Notes: a model not told the origin generated them from the sequence alone. A stretch of 64,000 bases of DNA from Fasciola hepatica (GCA_948099385.1 CANUEZ040000161.1:3596001-3660000); one strand, 5' to 3'; positions 11,601 through 21,483 are shown, counted from the stretch's first letter. Program-made: numbers and translations.

Positions 11601-11706
11601 AAGAACGGTGAAGGTGAAGACAGCTAACGGAGTGCTCATTCGTGACGTACGCAGTATTAACCTACTCGAGAGCGAAAACGGAGGAGCTGATAACCCTGAG
11701 GCCTAG
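8623..11706 (+). CDS. pol: BEL/Pao pol: reverse transcriptase, RNase H, integrase
   Basis: This open stretch of 1027 codons is the 3' part of the polyprotein, so the nominal start (TTG 8623, ATG 8626) only marks the first codons after the upstream stop. RT: motif A ADIREMFHQV with Asp87. The catalytic box reads YVDG at 166-169, where active enzymes have a second Asp; the related copy at 62.6 kb keeps FDD. RNase H begins around FSDAS (Asp344). The integrase zinc-binding set is His665, His670, Cys695, Cys698. The integrase core triad is Asp731 (GLDYFGP), Asp793 (YSDNGSNF) and Glu843 (GGIWERMIR). The C-terminal DUF5641-like domain (FKVGDVVMI) ends at 11706. RT copies element RNA into DNA and integrase inserts it. 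With the YVDG change and upstream breaks this copy is probably not autonomous. Confidence 0.96.
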   Translation: MMKRNKDLGYVEKVPVNTDSKGGIWYLPQHPVINPKKPNKLRVVFDCAAKFQGKSFNDRLLQGPDWTTPLIDVLCRFRVGKVALSADIREMFHQVKIPVGERDALRFLWWEGSDRDNAVVNYRMTVHPFGAISSPFCANYALRESTNKHGDLVHRTVVESVSRNFYVDGYLGSFDDVESALEQFRGLTRLLEEGGFHLTKWMSNASEVLKAIPYHEKAERVRYLDGSSLPIERTLGIQWDAETDDFVFELNVPELPITRRGILSSVSSLFDPLGFVSPWLLPGKILLQRLCRKKVDWDQSLDRGDRLDWEEFLNTLKKLGDIRIPRCLTPGHATRTGELHAFSDASEVGYGAVVYGRWCAGDGQYTTRILFAKARVAPLKSVSIPRLELSAAVLAVRVVQAVKRCFDLYIWSVSFWTDSTIVLYYINNVRSRFSTFVDNRLTIIHDESATNQWNHVRSGDNPADLCSRGANNFRQLDTWTRGPNFLHLPKQDWPVFELKPPTDMELEIKGVVIVANVVEATSILSRLVRFSSWMKTLRSLVWLTRFKRNLLVMKVLRPSGRIRVGPIGSDELQAAEYDIFRMIQREAFARELKKAEEVGPTNKDMPSPRGELKRLNPKLINGLLRVDGGLANVHLNFDTKYPILLPARQPVVELMIQYVHAVEGHAGESHVTNVIRKRLWLLRGRETVKRVIRRCVQCRRRNATAGKQLMAPLPECRVTTGWWPFSDTGLDYFGPLWIKCGKRLEKRYGCIMTCMKSRAVHLKVAHSMTTDSFLRALQRFINRRGVPADIYSDNGSNFVGAHRELQRWYKNINRDELQDRTVAYGIRWHFNPPQASHRGGIWERMIRSARRILLSIMEQHPPDDETLNTVMTEVERILNNRPLVPVLNGDPTHLALTPNDLLTLSTNEGFQGPVNLRGSYLHGWKQANYLAKVFWRRWLREYLPALQTRQKWLAKTRPFKVGDVVMIADERAHFSTWSLGVVTETIKSTDEMIRTVKVKTANGVLIRDVRSINLLESENGGADNPEA

Positions 11707-12401
11707 TAAACCTTTTTCACACCAGTCATTGAGGTGGATAAAGAAACACCATATATACCACACGGTCTCCGTCAAACACGTTAAGGTGCTCGCGGAATGT
11801 CGTTGACATTACAGAAGGTGCTTTCCGATATGTGGTGATGAATGCGATCCCATTGTACATCCCGTTACATACACGCATGCACGACGCACTCTACATCCCG
11901 TAAACCCATGAAACATGTGACAACGTTTGTTGTTTTGCTTTTTGTTGTCGTTGCCGAATGCCCCTTGCAAATGTGGAAGTAGCGGAGCTCAGGTCACACA
12001 CACATGCTACATTTTACTCGTTTTCTTGCCACGCGGTCTTTTGTTGACATTGCAGAAAGTCCTCTTTTGATGTGTGGTCATACCTGTGATTTCATTGTAC
12101 ACCTCGGAACACACACACATCCACACACACTGAAACACATACACCCAGGACCGGACGTCCCTTTGAGAGGACAACATCTATGTGATCCTTCACGCCCGCC
12201 ATCGGTCATTTGGTCTCGTGGAAGATGTAGACTAGCCTCGCGTCTATGTATCCAATGGGTTAGGTGCGACCAGTAGTAGAACGTTGACGACGAGCATTAG
12301 ACGCGCGCACTGACAGCAGGGCCTAGGTAGGTAGAAAGAATCAGTACCTTTATACCGAACCTTTGACTCTGCTAAGGATCCAGGAGGATTTTGGTGGGCG
12401 G
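11707..12401 (+). other. 3' untranslated region of BEL/Pao element with internal direct repeat
   Basis: About 695 bases separate the pol stop from the 3' LTR. They hold no open frame of note. A diverged block recurs within them: a segment starting GTTGACATTACAGAA at 11802 resembles one starting GTTGACATTGCAGAA at 12043. Each is followed by a 'TGTGGT' run, a 'CATTGTACA' run and a CA-rich stretch. The segment ends in the purine-rich GGTGGGCGG just before the LTR. Confidence 0.75.
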
Positions 12402-12780
12402 TGTAACAGCCGGTCGTGGAAAATCCCCCTATTTCCCTCGCGATTCAGTGTTTTTCCCAACGTCACTCATTTGCCTACACTGTTGACTTGTCTTTACGAA
12501 CTGGTTGTTTTTCTGGACCAATTGTTGTTTGTTCGCTCCCAGAGCGCTACTTTGGCACATCCTTGTTCAGGACCTGCGTGACGCACGTGCTGTTTGCTCA
12601 CACGCTGCTATTCGGTTTCTCGTTGTTGAGTCCTTGTGATCGTATTATTGAGGTTTGTATATTTTTTATGTCATTGTTCATGTAATAATCTAGTATCGTA
12701 GAATATCACGGATAATCGTCTTTTGATTTCGGGATCCGTTGCGAATTTGGCTACGCATTGCTCAAACGTTCGTTACAACA
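12402..12780 (+). repeat. 3' LTR of BEL/Pao element
   Basis: This is the right copy of the 379-bp LTR, beginning TGTAACAG and ending TTACAACA, so it keeps the canonical TG...CA ends that the 5' copy has lost. It aligns to 6097-6475 without gaps at about 98% identity. The following base (12781) returns to minus-strand LINE sequence. Confidence 0.95.
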
Positions 12781-14400
12781 GTGCCGATATTTTTGGACGT
12801 TCCGTATCCACGAAATTTGTCTAAATTCGACGCTTAGCTCCTCTAGCTTCGACAGAGATAGGCGATGTTCCTCATAGCCAAAGGCTTCTTGGAACTCCGA
12901 ATAACACTTCCCGACACTATCTATCTATCTAGTCCGGAGGTCATTTTACTCAGGAAGGATTGTGGGTAATGGACCCTGTTTCTATGGCCATGTCGAACGG
13001 TTCTCTTAACGACTCTACTGTGATACTGCCCAGTGATCCTGAGATGACGGCAGATGCCATCTGGTTCAGCAGCCTTGCGTACATTCACCCCCTCCAAAGC
13101 ACCTGTAGCTTTGTGGGTGGGATTTTAATGTCCTGCTCTGCTTTATCAGCCGCTTGTAAGACTGCCTAAGTGTCCTCTGCGGAACTTACCGTACTCTGGC
13201 GAAGTGTTTTCTCAACACTGTCCTCGTCTACTGGTGGTAAAGCCTGCCTCCCTTACCCTTCGGCCACTACCCCAACTGCAGCTCTCATCACAGGCTTTGT
13301 TCGTGCGTAGCTGCAGAATCTTTCGGGACACTTTATAGCATCCCTGGCTAGAGTCCGTTCACGTTCTGCTCGGCAGTGGAGCTTCGGCCGGCTAACAAAC
13401 TCCCTAGCCTGTCTAAACTTCAGGAGACGGGGGAGACTCTCCGTTTATTTAGGTCGCTCCGTGCGTTCTTCTTACGCATTTGGTAGTTGTTTACTTGCCT
13501 CCACCAAGTTGATCCGCCCCCTGGTCGAACTTAATGTGGTAATCCATAACTTTCGTTTGGCGCCAAAAAGTGACCTTGGAGTAGCCCTCACCCTCCTTCC
13601 GCGGAGGAGACTTTGCTCTCAATCTGAGAGAATTGCCAATCTGTCAAGATGCTCATGGTTCACGTTACTGAATGTTCTACGCTGATGAGACTGTGCTTTG
13701 TTCAGGGCTATCTTGAAGGTAAAACGTAGTACACCGCGATCACTCCTGCCCAGAGGAGGGGTGCGGTGCAGGTTTCCGATGTAGTTCCGGTAATTGTGTG
13801 ATCTGCAGGTCCTAACGGCTTGGCGGCTTGCCTGCTATTCACATTGTACGCTCACGTACATGTCGTGCTAGAGCTTGATTGAGGACAAAGTCAGTGTTGA
13901 TTGTAGAAAACTCCTCGTCTTTTGCTCAGTCTTCCCAATTCATGTAAGGCCACTTGAAGTTTCCGGTGACGAACACTCTTTAAGGCGCAGATGTGACCGC
14001 CTGCCGGCAGCGAATTAGTCGGGCGTCCTTCCCAGCTGCACAGCATGGACCCCGTTAAACACCAATTAGAGTCAGTTTATGAAGACCGAAATAAAGTGTG
14101 CACCCCGCTCCTTGAATCCTGGTACGTATTAGGTTTCCCTGCTACCGTGCATGAGGGTTACTAACAGTGTATCTCCAGCCAATCTGCTTTCCGGTCCATC
14201 CACTTTGTGTATGTTGTATAATGAGGGGACAAACATAACCAACTCACGGTGCGGTTTTAACCGGGTTGCTGAAATGGCCAAACAATCCACGTTGCTTACC
14301 CCAGCCTCGCATCGGTGCTTATCACTGTGAGCACTTCTGCCTGTCCCGCCCCATGAAACCTGCAAATAGAGCTCAGCACCTAGTGCTCACTCTGCCTTAT
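12781..14400 (-). pseudogene. CR1-like LINE, endonuclease and 5' half of RT (split by BEL insertion)
   Basis: On the minus strand, reading from 14400 down, an AP-type endonuclease is recognisable by VDCLAISATRL (the 'SETRL'-type motif, about 14270) and VTGNFKWPYMNW (the 'GDFN...W' motif, about 13960), then a DFVLNQAL block. RT follows: HKATGALEGVN (about 13105; the 'KApGpDgi' motif) and EAFGYEEHRLSLSKLEEL ending WIRNVQ at 12790. That point is where RTs of this type continue into the 'VRV...SGVPQGS' segment, which here appears only at 6096, beyond the BEL element. Stops and frameshifts are scattered throughout. The two halves are one copy interrupted by the BEL insertion. Confidence 0.78.
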
Positions 14401-16399
14401 GGTGTTCGTGACCGAACCGCTTTACAGTGAATGACTCGCACAACACGAACCCGAAACCCAGATCGAATGAAGCGAGTTGACGATCTACGTGTACTTCATG
14501 GAACTATCATTACAATTACAAGCAACAAACCTCAAGTTGTGGGGAAGTGCAATAACAGGGGTCCGGAAATAGACTTCAAATCTTCCGAAGGGCTTGTAGG
14601 AAGACCTATGCCGAGCAATACGGGAACGAGTCATCGGAAAAAGGGGAATCCATCTTTTAGAGCAAGGACGATCGACCAATCGGGGAAAGAGTGGGAATCG
14701 CACACGAGACAGGGGGACAGATAAGACCATGAAATCAGATCAGACGAGGACCAAGAGAATTGCATGCACTCCTGGCCCAGACCCTCAGGAAGGTGTGTGG
14801 TGACCATCAGCCTGGGAGGAAAGTTCAAAGGTTACTAGCGTGGAGTGGGCGAGAAAGCGGACGAAAAGCGGAGGCAAACTAACCGGGTTCAACAAGTGAA
14901 AAGAAGAAAATGCATGTGGGCCGAACTGGTTAGGAAGGGCTGGACAAAGAGTTGATTAGAGTGCGCAGCAAGAAAGGGAATCTTCATAGGAATTTCACAC
15001 GACTTACCGAACTACCGTTACAGGGTTTGTTTTAGGTAAGCTGGAGTTAGTGTCAGGACTCGGCAGCTAAAAGTCAGGCCTTCGGGATCCAAGCGCTAGG
15101 AGGCAGGTCTTACCTTATTGCAGTTCAACCCAGTCAGCTGCGTTTGCTACCATTTGTCACGACTTGTCTTACTTGTCACGCTGGGCCGAATAGCTGCCCT
15201 GCCCTCCGTTGAGGAAGTAAGATTCCACCCTGATCTCACCTGACATCCTACGACCAAGTCTACTTGCCGCAGCCGGGAACGTCTTGTACCCTGAGGTTTG
15301 TGAACTCTAGCTAGATCGGTCTCGATGGTCGCAGTTAATCAGCCGGTTCACTCCATACGCCGATCCTCTGCCCCCCATTTAGGACGTTTTTCAGCTCTGC
15401 GTAGCAAAATAACTCGAATCCCAATGTAGAAACAACATTGTCGGTATTTCGCGAATGATTAAAGATTCCTCATCCGTTACCTCTACGTACTCTCTTTACG
15501 GATTTTGAACTACTTTTTCGTGTCTTAATCATACCGATACTGTTTTGCGGTCGTCATCCTTTCTGCAAATCAGGCACTTTTTCTTTTCTGGTAGTGCTTT
15601 CTTTGAGGTATTTTTCTTTTGGGGCATTCAGTATGGTAATGAGCAGCAGTGATTCTAGGCAGCTTGTTTTATTGTTGTTCTGTTCCACTTTCTTGCTCAC
15701 ACCAAAGGACAGTAAGCCTTTAGCTCGTTTACGTTGGTTTTATGGGCTCCAAGCCCAGGGGGTTGTTTGTTGGGCCTGATTAAGCGTGGAGAATCTATTC
15801 TACTTGTTTGGATTACAGGACAGGTATTCTCCGTTTATCCCGTTTGCTCAAACCTTCTCTGTGTACAGAATTTTGTCATGATTTTGACTATCTTTTTGGT
15901 GGATGGTGACTAAGGTTCGCTGCCAAGGGTATGATTGTTATGCCCTTGTGTTTCGACTTAGAAATGGTACCTTGGAATCTGATGGGCATTCTCGTTTTTA
16001 TTTAGGTTCCGCGAGGATCTGGGCTACTCATTGTTCTTTGGTTCCGAGGGGCTATCCAGAAAGCGTGAAGTTAATCTTTCGGTGGATCTAGCAGTTAACC
16101 ACTGGACAGACCTCGCCCCGACAAAGACTCTTACATTTTGGTCTGCAAAAATGGTTCTTTTACTACATGGTTTTGGATAATGAAGTGAACAGTATTACAA
16201 ATATGACGTAACGAGAGCTCAAAATGAGAGTCAAGGGTACGGTGTGGTACGACAAGAGAGTGCGCCACGAGGGTTCCAGCCGAGTCACATTCGATAGGTT
16301 AATAACTCGTTCTCTACTTCAACGGTGAATATCACTTGCAGCTGTTCACCGTTTGGTTTTAGAGTTTTCCATTGACTCGACGGGTGCAGCACTCACCAT
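14401..16399. other. Unassigned DNA
   Basis: I recognise no gene. The region directly right of the LINE endonuclease may hold the LINE's ORF1 or 5' UTR, but no zinc-finger or other ORF1 motif is visible. Short frames at 14431-14730 and 15594-16091 show nothing I can name. Confidence 0.5.
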
Positions 16400-16800
16400 G
16401 GGCCTAACTGTTATGTGGCCCTCCCGCACAATACACCCAAGTCCGCCGTTTGCAATTCATGAGTGACAGACGCCGTACCCAGTGAGATCTTCAAATGAAG
16501 CTTCACTTCATTGCGGCTGATTTTTCCGCCTCCTGGTCTTAACGGCTCTGCAGTCCGGCGGGGAAGCAGCAAACAATCAATCCCAGCGTCTGTAGTGCAT
16601 TCAGATCCGAACAGTTATTCAGGTGGTTTGGGACGATGCCGTAGTTTTGTATCTTTATCGCTGGATTAGCCAGCGAATAAGTATCGCCCATGGAGCACCC
16701 GGCCTCAAGATGCAAGCTGCAATTCGCATATAGAAAACGGTTGGCCTGCTTTGCCAAGCACGCGCCAAATCCAAATTGGGCTGGTGGACCACACCTCCAG
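16400..16800 (-). pseudogene. BEL/Pao gag fragment
   Basis: On the minus strand the blocks MAKQANRF, DTYSLANPAIKIQNYGI, CSDLNALQTL and FEDLTGY align in order with the gag of the BEL element at 6.9-7.4 kb, where the matching blocks are QPFRVARN, DVYTMADLVIKMQNCSI, RADLDAMHTL and FEDLTEY. The match covers roughly the middle of gag, between the domain start and the zinc knuckles, and needs at least one frame change. No LTR or pol is attached, so this is an isolated truncated remnant of a related family. Confidence 0.8.
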
Positions 16801-18360
16801 TGTTCACTTCACGAAGTGTTTTTCAGGTTGGGTGTCCAGCGCACGGCCAGTCCTACCCACTAGTACCGGTTGCGGAACTCACTCTCTAGCTATCCTCGGA
16901 CTACCGCATCCAATACTGTCGATTCAAAATTGCATGCTCCCCATCCTTTTTTCTCCTTGGTACGCTCACCCGTAGTCCCTATCATCTGTTACCACCTTCC
17001 AGTTTTGTCGCTCTATCGCTGCATGCACACCTACCATTCTGTCCTTGCTCCTAACTCCTCTCACCACATCACCTCTTATTGCATGAAGTCACTATCGTCC
17101 TGACCACTCTTCTCTGTTGCCTCTCGCCAGTTTTTACTTTTTCCACCTGCCGTCATTGCCGGCCTCTATTCTCTATTCACTTGGTATTACCCTATACTCA
17201 TAATGCCCACTGATAGCATTCTTATACCTAACCGTCTTTCGTTTTGTTAGATCCTCCGCTGTTCTCCCTCCTCATACCCAGTTCAGTTACGCACCGGTCA
17301 CACCCACATCCGTAAACAGTCCTCTTATGAGAACTAGCCGCCCCAAACCTTTGCACCTTTACAGCCGTATTTGTTATCTAATCACCACCACCATATTTTT
17401 CTTTCTCCGCTCTGCGATTCTTCTGTGTTTATTTTCATTATGTAGTGTCCCGATTAGCATCCTCCTGCTTATTCCTCCTTTCGGTTGACCGCTGACAGGC
17501 AGCTCTCCAGTTCCACTGCCCCGACTCCGTCGCGTATTCTATTACTGGTTTTCCTATCCTGGTGCTTTCTGCTTCTTTCTTCTCTGCCTCCTTCGTGTTC
17601 CATCTGCAGTAAAATGGTCTGATTGTCCATGTCTTATCTATGTCTCTTCGGTCGTTGCCCTCATCTCCCAAGTTTGTCCAGCTATCCACACCGCCCTCAC
17701 CAAATGCGAAACCGATTTGCAATTCCCGCTTCAGCCATTACCACTTTAGTTCGCTCAAACACTACATGACTTTACTGGTGTATTTCGGTTGCTGTGTGAT
17801 TCATAAATTTAGAAATTGTGAATACCCCATGTTGACACGTACCGCTGTATTTTCTGATCTTGCCTTGTGCATGTTTGTTGACCACGGCCAAGAGATATAC
17901 AATTCAATTCCCGTCCCGTACATTGCCCGCCACAGGCACTTGCGGTGTGACTTTTAGTTTGGTTTGCTTTTCAATGTTCCACCGATTGTAAAGACAACGT
18001 TGCTCCATGATGTTCACCTACAGTCCCATATCTTTTGATATGCCACCACCCGATTCCTCTGGTTCGTCACCACACGTCGCACCTGCATTGATCAAATAAT
18101 TAGGCCCATTCTTACCTGACCTTTTCGATCCTATCATTCATCTTCCTTCGTTTATGATCTGCCGCTCACATTCGTCATCAGTTCTGTGCCTCCGCATTTT
18201 GTTTTTTTCTGTCTCTGTTGAGCCGCCATGTCCACCGTCATAAAGATGATTCACCACGATATTCCAAAGTTAATTCCACAACCATTTGATCTAACAATAC
18301 CTGCCCTCCTAATGACTGAAAATTTCTTTCTAGGACCCCATTGTTATTGCTCCCGCTCCT

Positions 18361-18362
<2 letters not shown>

Positions 18363-18400
<38 letters not shown>
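18363..18400. repeat. (TA)19 dinucleotide microsatellite
   Basis: There are 38 bases of uninterrupted alternating T and A within the pyrimidine-rich block. Open frames across it on both strands encode Ile-Tyr runs and are artefacts. Confidence 0.95.
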
Positions 18401-18403
<3 letters not shown>

Positions 18404-19051
18404 GCACACATATGTACATGTGCTCTCGCTCTGCATCTTGCAGTTCCTCGCCGGCCGTTTCTCATGCAATCACCCCGCTGACAGTCATGATATGCGTCCA
18501 TTCATTCTACATCTCTGCCGCACATCCACCGTATCCAAATTTCCTGAATCATTTTTGTCCTCTGTTCCACCCTTTAAGTCTTGTGTTGCTTGCCCCCTGT
18601 TTTACGATGAGTTTTGTGCCCTGTCCGCCGACCATCCATTGCGGAGCACCAATGCTTCATTGACATCTAATCCATTGCAGAGAACCTCTTTTCTCCATCG
18701 TCTCCCACTACTGCAGTTTATTACACCGATTTCTAGCTCTTCTCATGTGTATCAGTCGGCCTCAAGATGTCTCCACCCGGACCAGTCATACTCTCCGTTT
18801 GACCGTGACTTTCAAACTCGCCGGGCGTCTATCTGAATCCACCATCGGGTTCACTTAAACTCCTTATATTTTCTTCAGTGTGCATACACTTATCATACTT
18901 TCATCCCACTTTATTCCCCCTTCTGATCCTTTTTATCCCACTTTTCATGCAAATTTCCAAGTTTTCATGACTTATGTCCGCCCATTCCATCACTTGTTAG
19001 AACGTGACCGTGCATCTGGCATGCTTCGAGCGTCCCCGAAATAAGCCAATG

Positions 19052-19077
19052 TTATTATTATTATTATTATTATTATT
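19052..19077 (+). repeat. (TTA)n trinucleotide microsatellite
   Basis: This is 26 bases of TTA repeat directly after GAAATAAGCCAATG. Its position at the end of the pyrimidine-rich block suggests a retroposon tail. Confidence 0.95.
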
Positions 19078-19090
19078 GGTAGTAGTATCT

Positions 19091-20429
19091 TTCCCCCGTC
19101 GAACGTTGCGTATCTAACAACACACATACACCAGTGGACACATATGAATGTTTTTGGTTATATCTTGACTTAACGCCGTGACACGTTTTGGACTTAGCCT
19201 ATAACTCCGTCTGAATGGCTTCTTTCTGAGCCGCTCGCTGCGCACAAATGCACTCACGTACGCGCAGCATGACTGACAGTTCACAACACTTGATTGCGCA
19301 GCTTACTTGTGTGCACCCCACTTCCTTCATTTGGTTGGTTCCCGTTTGAGGGGCATGTAGCTATGATACCCCTCTCATTTGAGCTTGTATCGTGCTAGCC
19401 TTGATCACATTGTGTTCGATTGCCGGTGACTAGATTCGGTAAAATCTTTGGACACAGACGGGAGATGTTCTGTGCTCTCCTTGAAACTACCACGGCCCTC
19501 TTTGTTTGGCGCACCGTAGTTGACTGTGCCTTCTGCCATTACGGACAAACTCTTTGCATACAACTGTGTTGTCTGATTTCCCTCTGTTATATAGTAAAAC
19601 TTCATTCATTAGTCCTCCATCGAAATACAAACCTTATCTCGGAAGGTGCACTGGAAGGCTGCCATATTCGACATATCTCACTAACTGAGGTTTGTTTTAT
19701 TCACCGACTATGATGATCGATTATTGATTAGTAAAACAGTATATCCAGACAGCCTCGGTGTTCATTACGTTTGATCCGGGGCTTTATGTGTACCTGAGCT
19801 GCTCATCTGCTCATAGGAGGGTCACTCTAATTCCTTGGGCGGAATCAGCCGTATGTTTATACTTCACTGGCCTAGTACCAAAATGTTCGGACCGATCTTG
19901 TTTCCTTTTTGAGTCTATTTGTTTTGCTGAGCTTTACTGGAATTCGAGCAAACGGCTTACTTGTGAACGATGTTTTCAAATTTCCGACTTCAAAATTTTC
20001 TCCATCGGCGTGAGTCCGTTCCGTCATCCCATTTTTATCCTTTTATCAACTATTCTATATAGCTAACTCAGATTTCTTCTGAATACCAGGAGTAAATTCT
20101 TTAAAAGCCGCTTCAGTCATAGCTTACTTAGTTGCTAAAAATGACCTTCATTGGGAGGTATCACTACGAGACGGTAAGGATACAAGAGGCCGGGGACAAC
20201 TCGACATATTCCCAAAACACAAAGACTCCCAGTCTCCTGCCACAGGATCCCGTTCCTCGGCCGCTTTACGCCCAGTTGCGAATGGCCCCCAGGGCCAGTC
20301 AATCTATCGAGTTCACGCATCTGGTTGAGAATCTGCCATCTGTTCCGACCCCATCGGTTAATGGTGTTCCACACATCACAATTGTGGAGGACCTGCGTGA
20401 TAGCTGTGGAACGCTATATATTGGACAGC
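19091..20429. other. Unassigned DNA
   Basis: No gene recognised. The part from about 20130 to 20430 may be the upstream portion of the Gypsy gag that follows (a 108-codon frame at 20132-20458), but I see no diagnostic motif in it. Confidence 0.45.
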
Positions 20430-21300
20430 CTTGTTATATCAGTAGAGCACCGGCTTAGGCAGCTGATATCCGCCATCAGTCTGAACCACCAGGACAGGCA
20501 GCGCCGACGCAGCTTCTCCGTTCTATGCGGGGAGGGGGCTGCACCCTCAAAGTGGATGACACAACGGGTGCTTGTTTCGGTTGCAGGCACCTTCGAATGA
20601 AATTCAGGCTGTATCATCCGTTTTTGAAAATAAATCAGAGTAAGACGAGTCATAGGAAGCGGCTGATCGGATGCAAGCAGGGTCTGACCCCTCTCTATCA
20701 AGTCACTGAGGTTCTCGGCTTATCTCGTGTTAGCCGTGTGGAGTATTTAAATAAGCGGACAGAAATACCTTCCTTTCAGATTAGCGTGCTGCAAGCATGG
20801 CGATCACTTTGCGGATGTCACAGAGCAATCAGGCCCCACTTTCCACGGCTGCTCAGCCCTCAAAAGCTCCGTGTGTGCTGGCAGGACCCCAATCAAGGCG
20901 ACGAAGCAAAAGCATTCGATAAGCATCGCTCTTATCGATCTTGGTACCAAGGAAGCGCGCACGTCAGCAAGAATCGCGAAAAACCTCCCAGCTCAGGCTA
21001 GTCTGCAATTTATGACCAGTAGAACGTCGGGAACTCCATTTTTAGTGGACGGCGAGGTACAGCTGTACGCATTTTAACCTTAATCAGCGGGCCGTCCGTC
21101 AGTCAAACAGCAGGAAGGCCGTGGCCAATAAGAAACCTGTCATTATTAACGGTAAGCGTTCACATGCACTAAACATCGGTTCAGCCGTAACCGACAGCGG
21201 ATATTTATTGTGGACTACCTTCCTCACTCGGTTGTGGGAGTTGGCTTTGTCTGACATTTCTGCCCCGTGGTTGAACCTAGCTGCCAGCACATTCTAGGTA
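20430..21300 (+). pseudogene. Decayed Ty3/Gypsy gag C-terminus and protease
   Basis: On the plus strand, RLRQLISAI followed by an Arg/Gln/Ser-rich run and a remnant of the Cys/His segment resembles the end of Gypsy gag. At about 20940-21070 the blocks ARIAKNLPAQ and FMTSRTSGTPFLVDGEVQ correspond to the start of a retropepsin, where FLVD-(T/S)-G is the active site; here the Gly-Ala following the Asp is disturbed. FIVDYLPHSVVGVGF and HFCPVVEPSCQHILG (about 21207-21300) match the later protease motif 'f.vAdvp..ilGaDFL..f.LlVD'. Several frameshifts and stops interrupt it. The tandem array begins about 15 bases further on, and RT of the same superfamily and orientation appears only beyond the array. 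Confidence 0.7.
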
Positions 21301-21344
21301 AAATAACATAGAAGAGTAGATGTTCAACAAACCGTTGAGAGCCA

Positions 21345-21416
21345 GCCCGGATAGCCTTGTGGTTAAGGTGTTCGATTCACAATCGTTCACCCCGGGTTCG
21401 AGTCCCCGTGGGGGCT
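21345..21416 (+). ncRNA. tRNA-like head of array unit (Val-CAC-like), first of 54 copies
   Basis: A cloverleaf can be drawn: acceptor 21345-21351 with 21409-21415 (5 of 7 pairs, two G-G mismatches), D stem GCCT/AGGT (4 of 4 including G-T) with a GG-containing 8-base loop, anticodon stem 21371-21375/21383-21387 (only 3 of 5), 7-base loop TTCACAA with anticodon CAC, variable loop of 4, and T stem 4 of 5 with loop TTCGAGT. The B box (GGTTCGAGTCC, 21395-21405) is a perfect consensus; the A box (TAGCCTTGTGG, 21352-21362) departs at one position. Stem defects argue against a functional tRNA; a tRNA-derived SINE head with intact Pol III promoter fits better. The same element recurs at +400 steps up to 42545-42616. 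Two copies (28575, 32575) carry A to T at the last base of the 5' anticodon stem. Confidence 0.7.
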
Positions 21417-21479
21417 CGATGGATGTGCACTGCTGATGATTCCCAACAAGGATGAAACAGCTGTACAGTGCTTCCATGG

Positions 21480-21483
21480 TTTT
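21480..21483 (+). terminator. Possible Pol III terminator (TTTT) in array unit
   Basis: This is the first run of four T residues after the B box of the tRNA-like head, about 75 bases downstream of it. If the internal promoter is active, a transcript of roughly 140 bases would start near 21340 and end here. The site is repeated in every unit. It is inferred from sequence only. Confidence 0.35.

Larger units (their letters stand above)
6097..12780 (+). mobile_element. BEL/Pao LTR retrotransposon, nearly complete, 6.68 kb
   Basis: Two 379-bp direct repeats bracket a gag-protease-RT-RNase H-integrase region in BEL/Pao order, with no envelope gene. The protein blocks correspond to the Pfam families usually found in Pao elements: DUF1759 gag, DUF1758 protease, Peptidase_A17/RT-RNase H, integrase core and DUF5641. 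The LTR copies align without gaps and differ at 8 of 379 positions (about 2%), which indicates a recent insertion. The internal reading frame is nevertheless broken: a stop at 6853-6855, a frameshift near 8050, one or two frame changes at about 8460-8527, and a stop at 8614-8616. I found no convincing target-site duplication. A purine-rich stretch (GGTGGGCGG) lies just before the 3' LTR and may be the polypurine tract. The element lies inside a minus-strand CR1-like LINE. Confidence 0.95.
16801..19090. repeat. Pyrimidine-rich block ending in (TTA)n, probable retroposon remnant
   Basis: From about 16.9 to 19.05 kb the plus strand is strongly enriched in C and T, with many short CTTCCTCC-type runs and few G residues. 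No coding frame stands out; the longest (18228-18836) passes through a (TA)n tract and has no motif. The block ends at GAAATAAGCCAATG followed by (TTA)n, which looks like the 3' end of a retroposon with a simple-repeat tail. I cannot assign a family. Confidence 0.45.

Noticed and set aside
12402..12780. Solo LTR unrelated to the element on its left
   Set aside because: It aligns without gaps to 6097-6475 with 8 differences and directly follows the expected pol, 3' UTR and purine tract, so it is the 3' LTR of the same element.
6092..12785. Target-site duplication for the BEL element
   Set aside because: The five bases on each side (GCAGG and GTGCC) do not match, and shifting the LTR ends by a few bases did not give a match.
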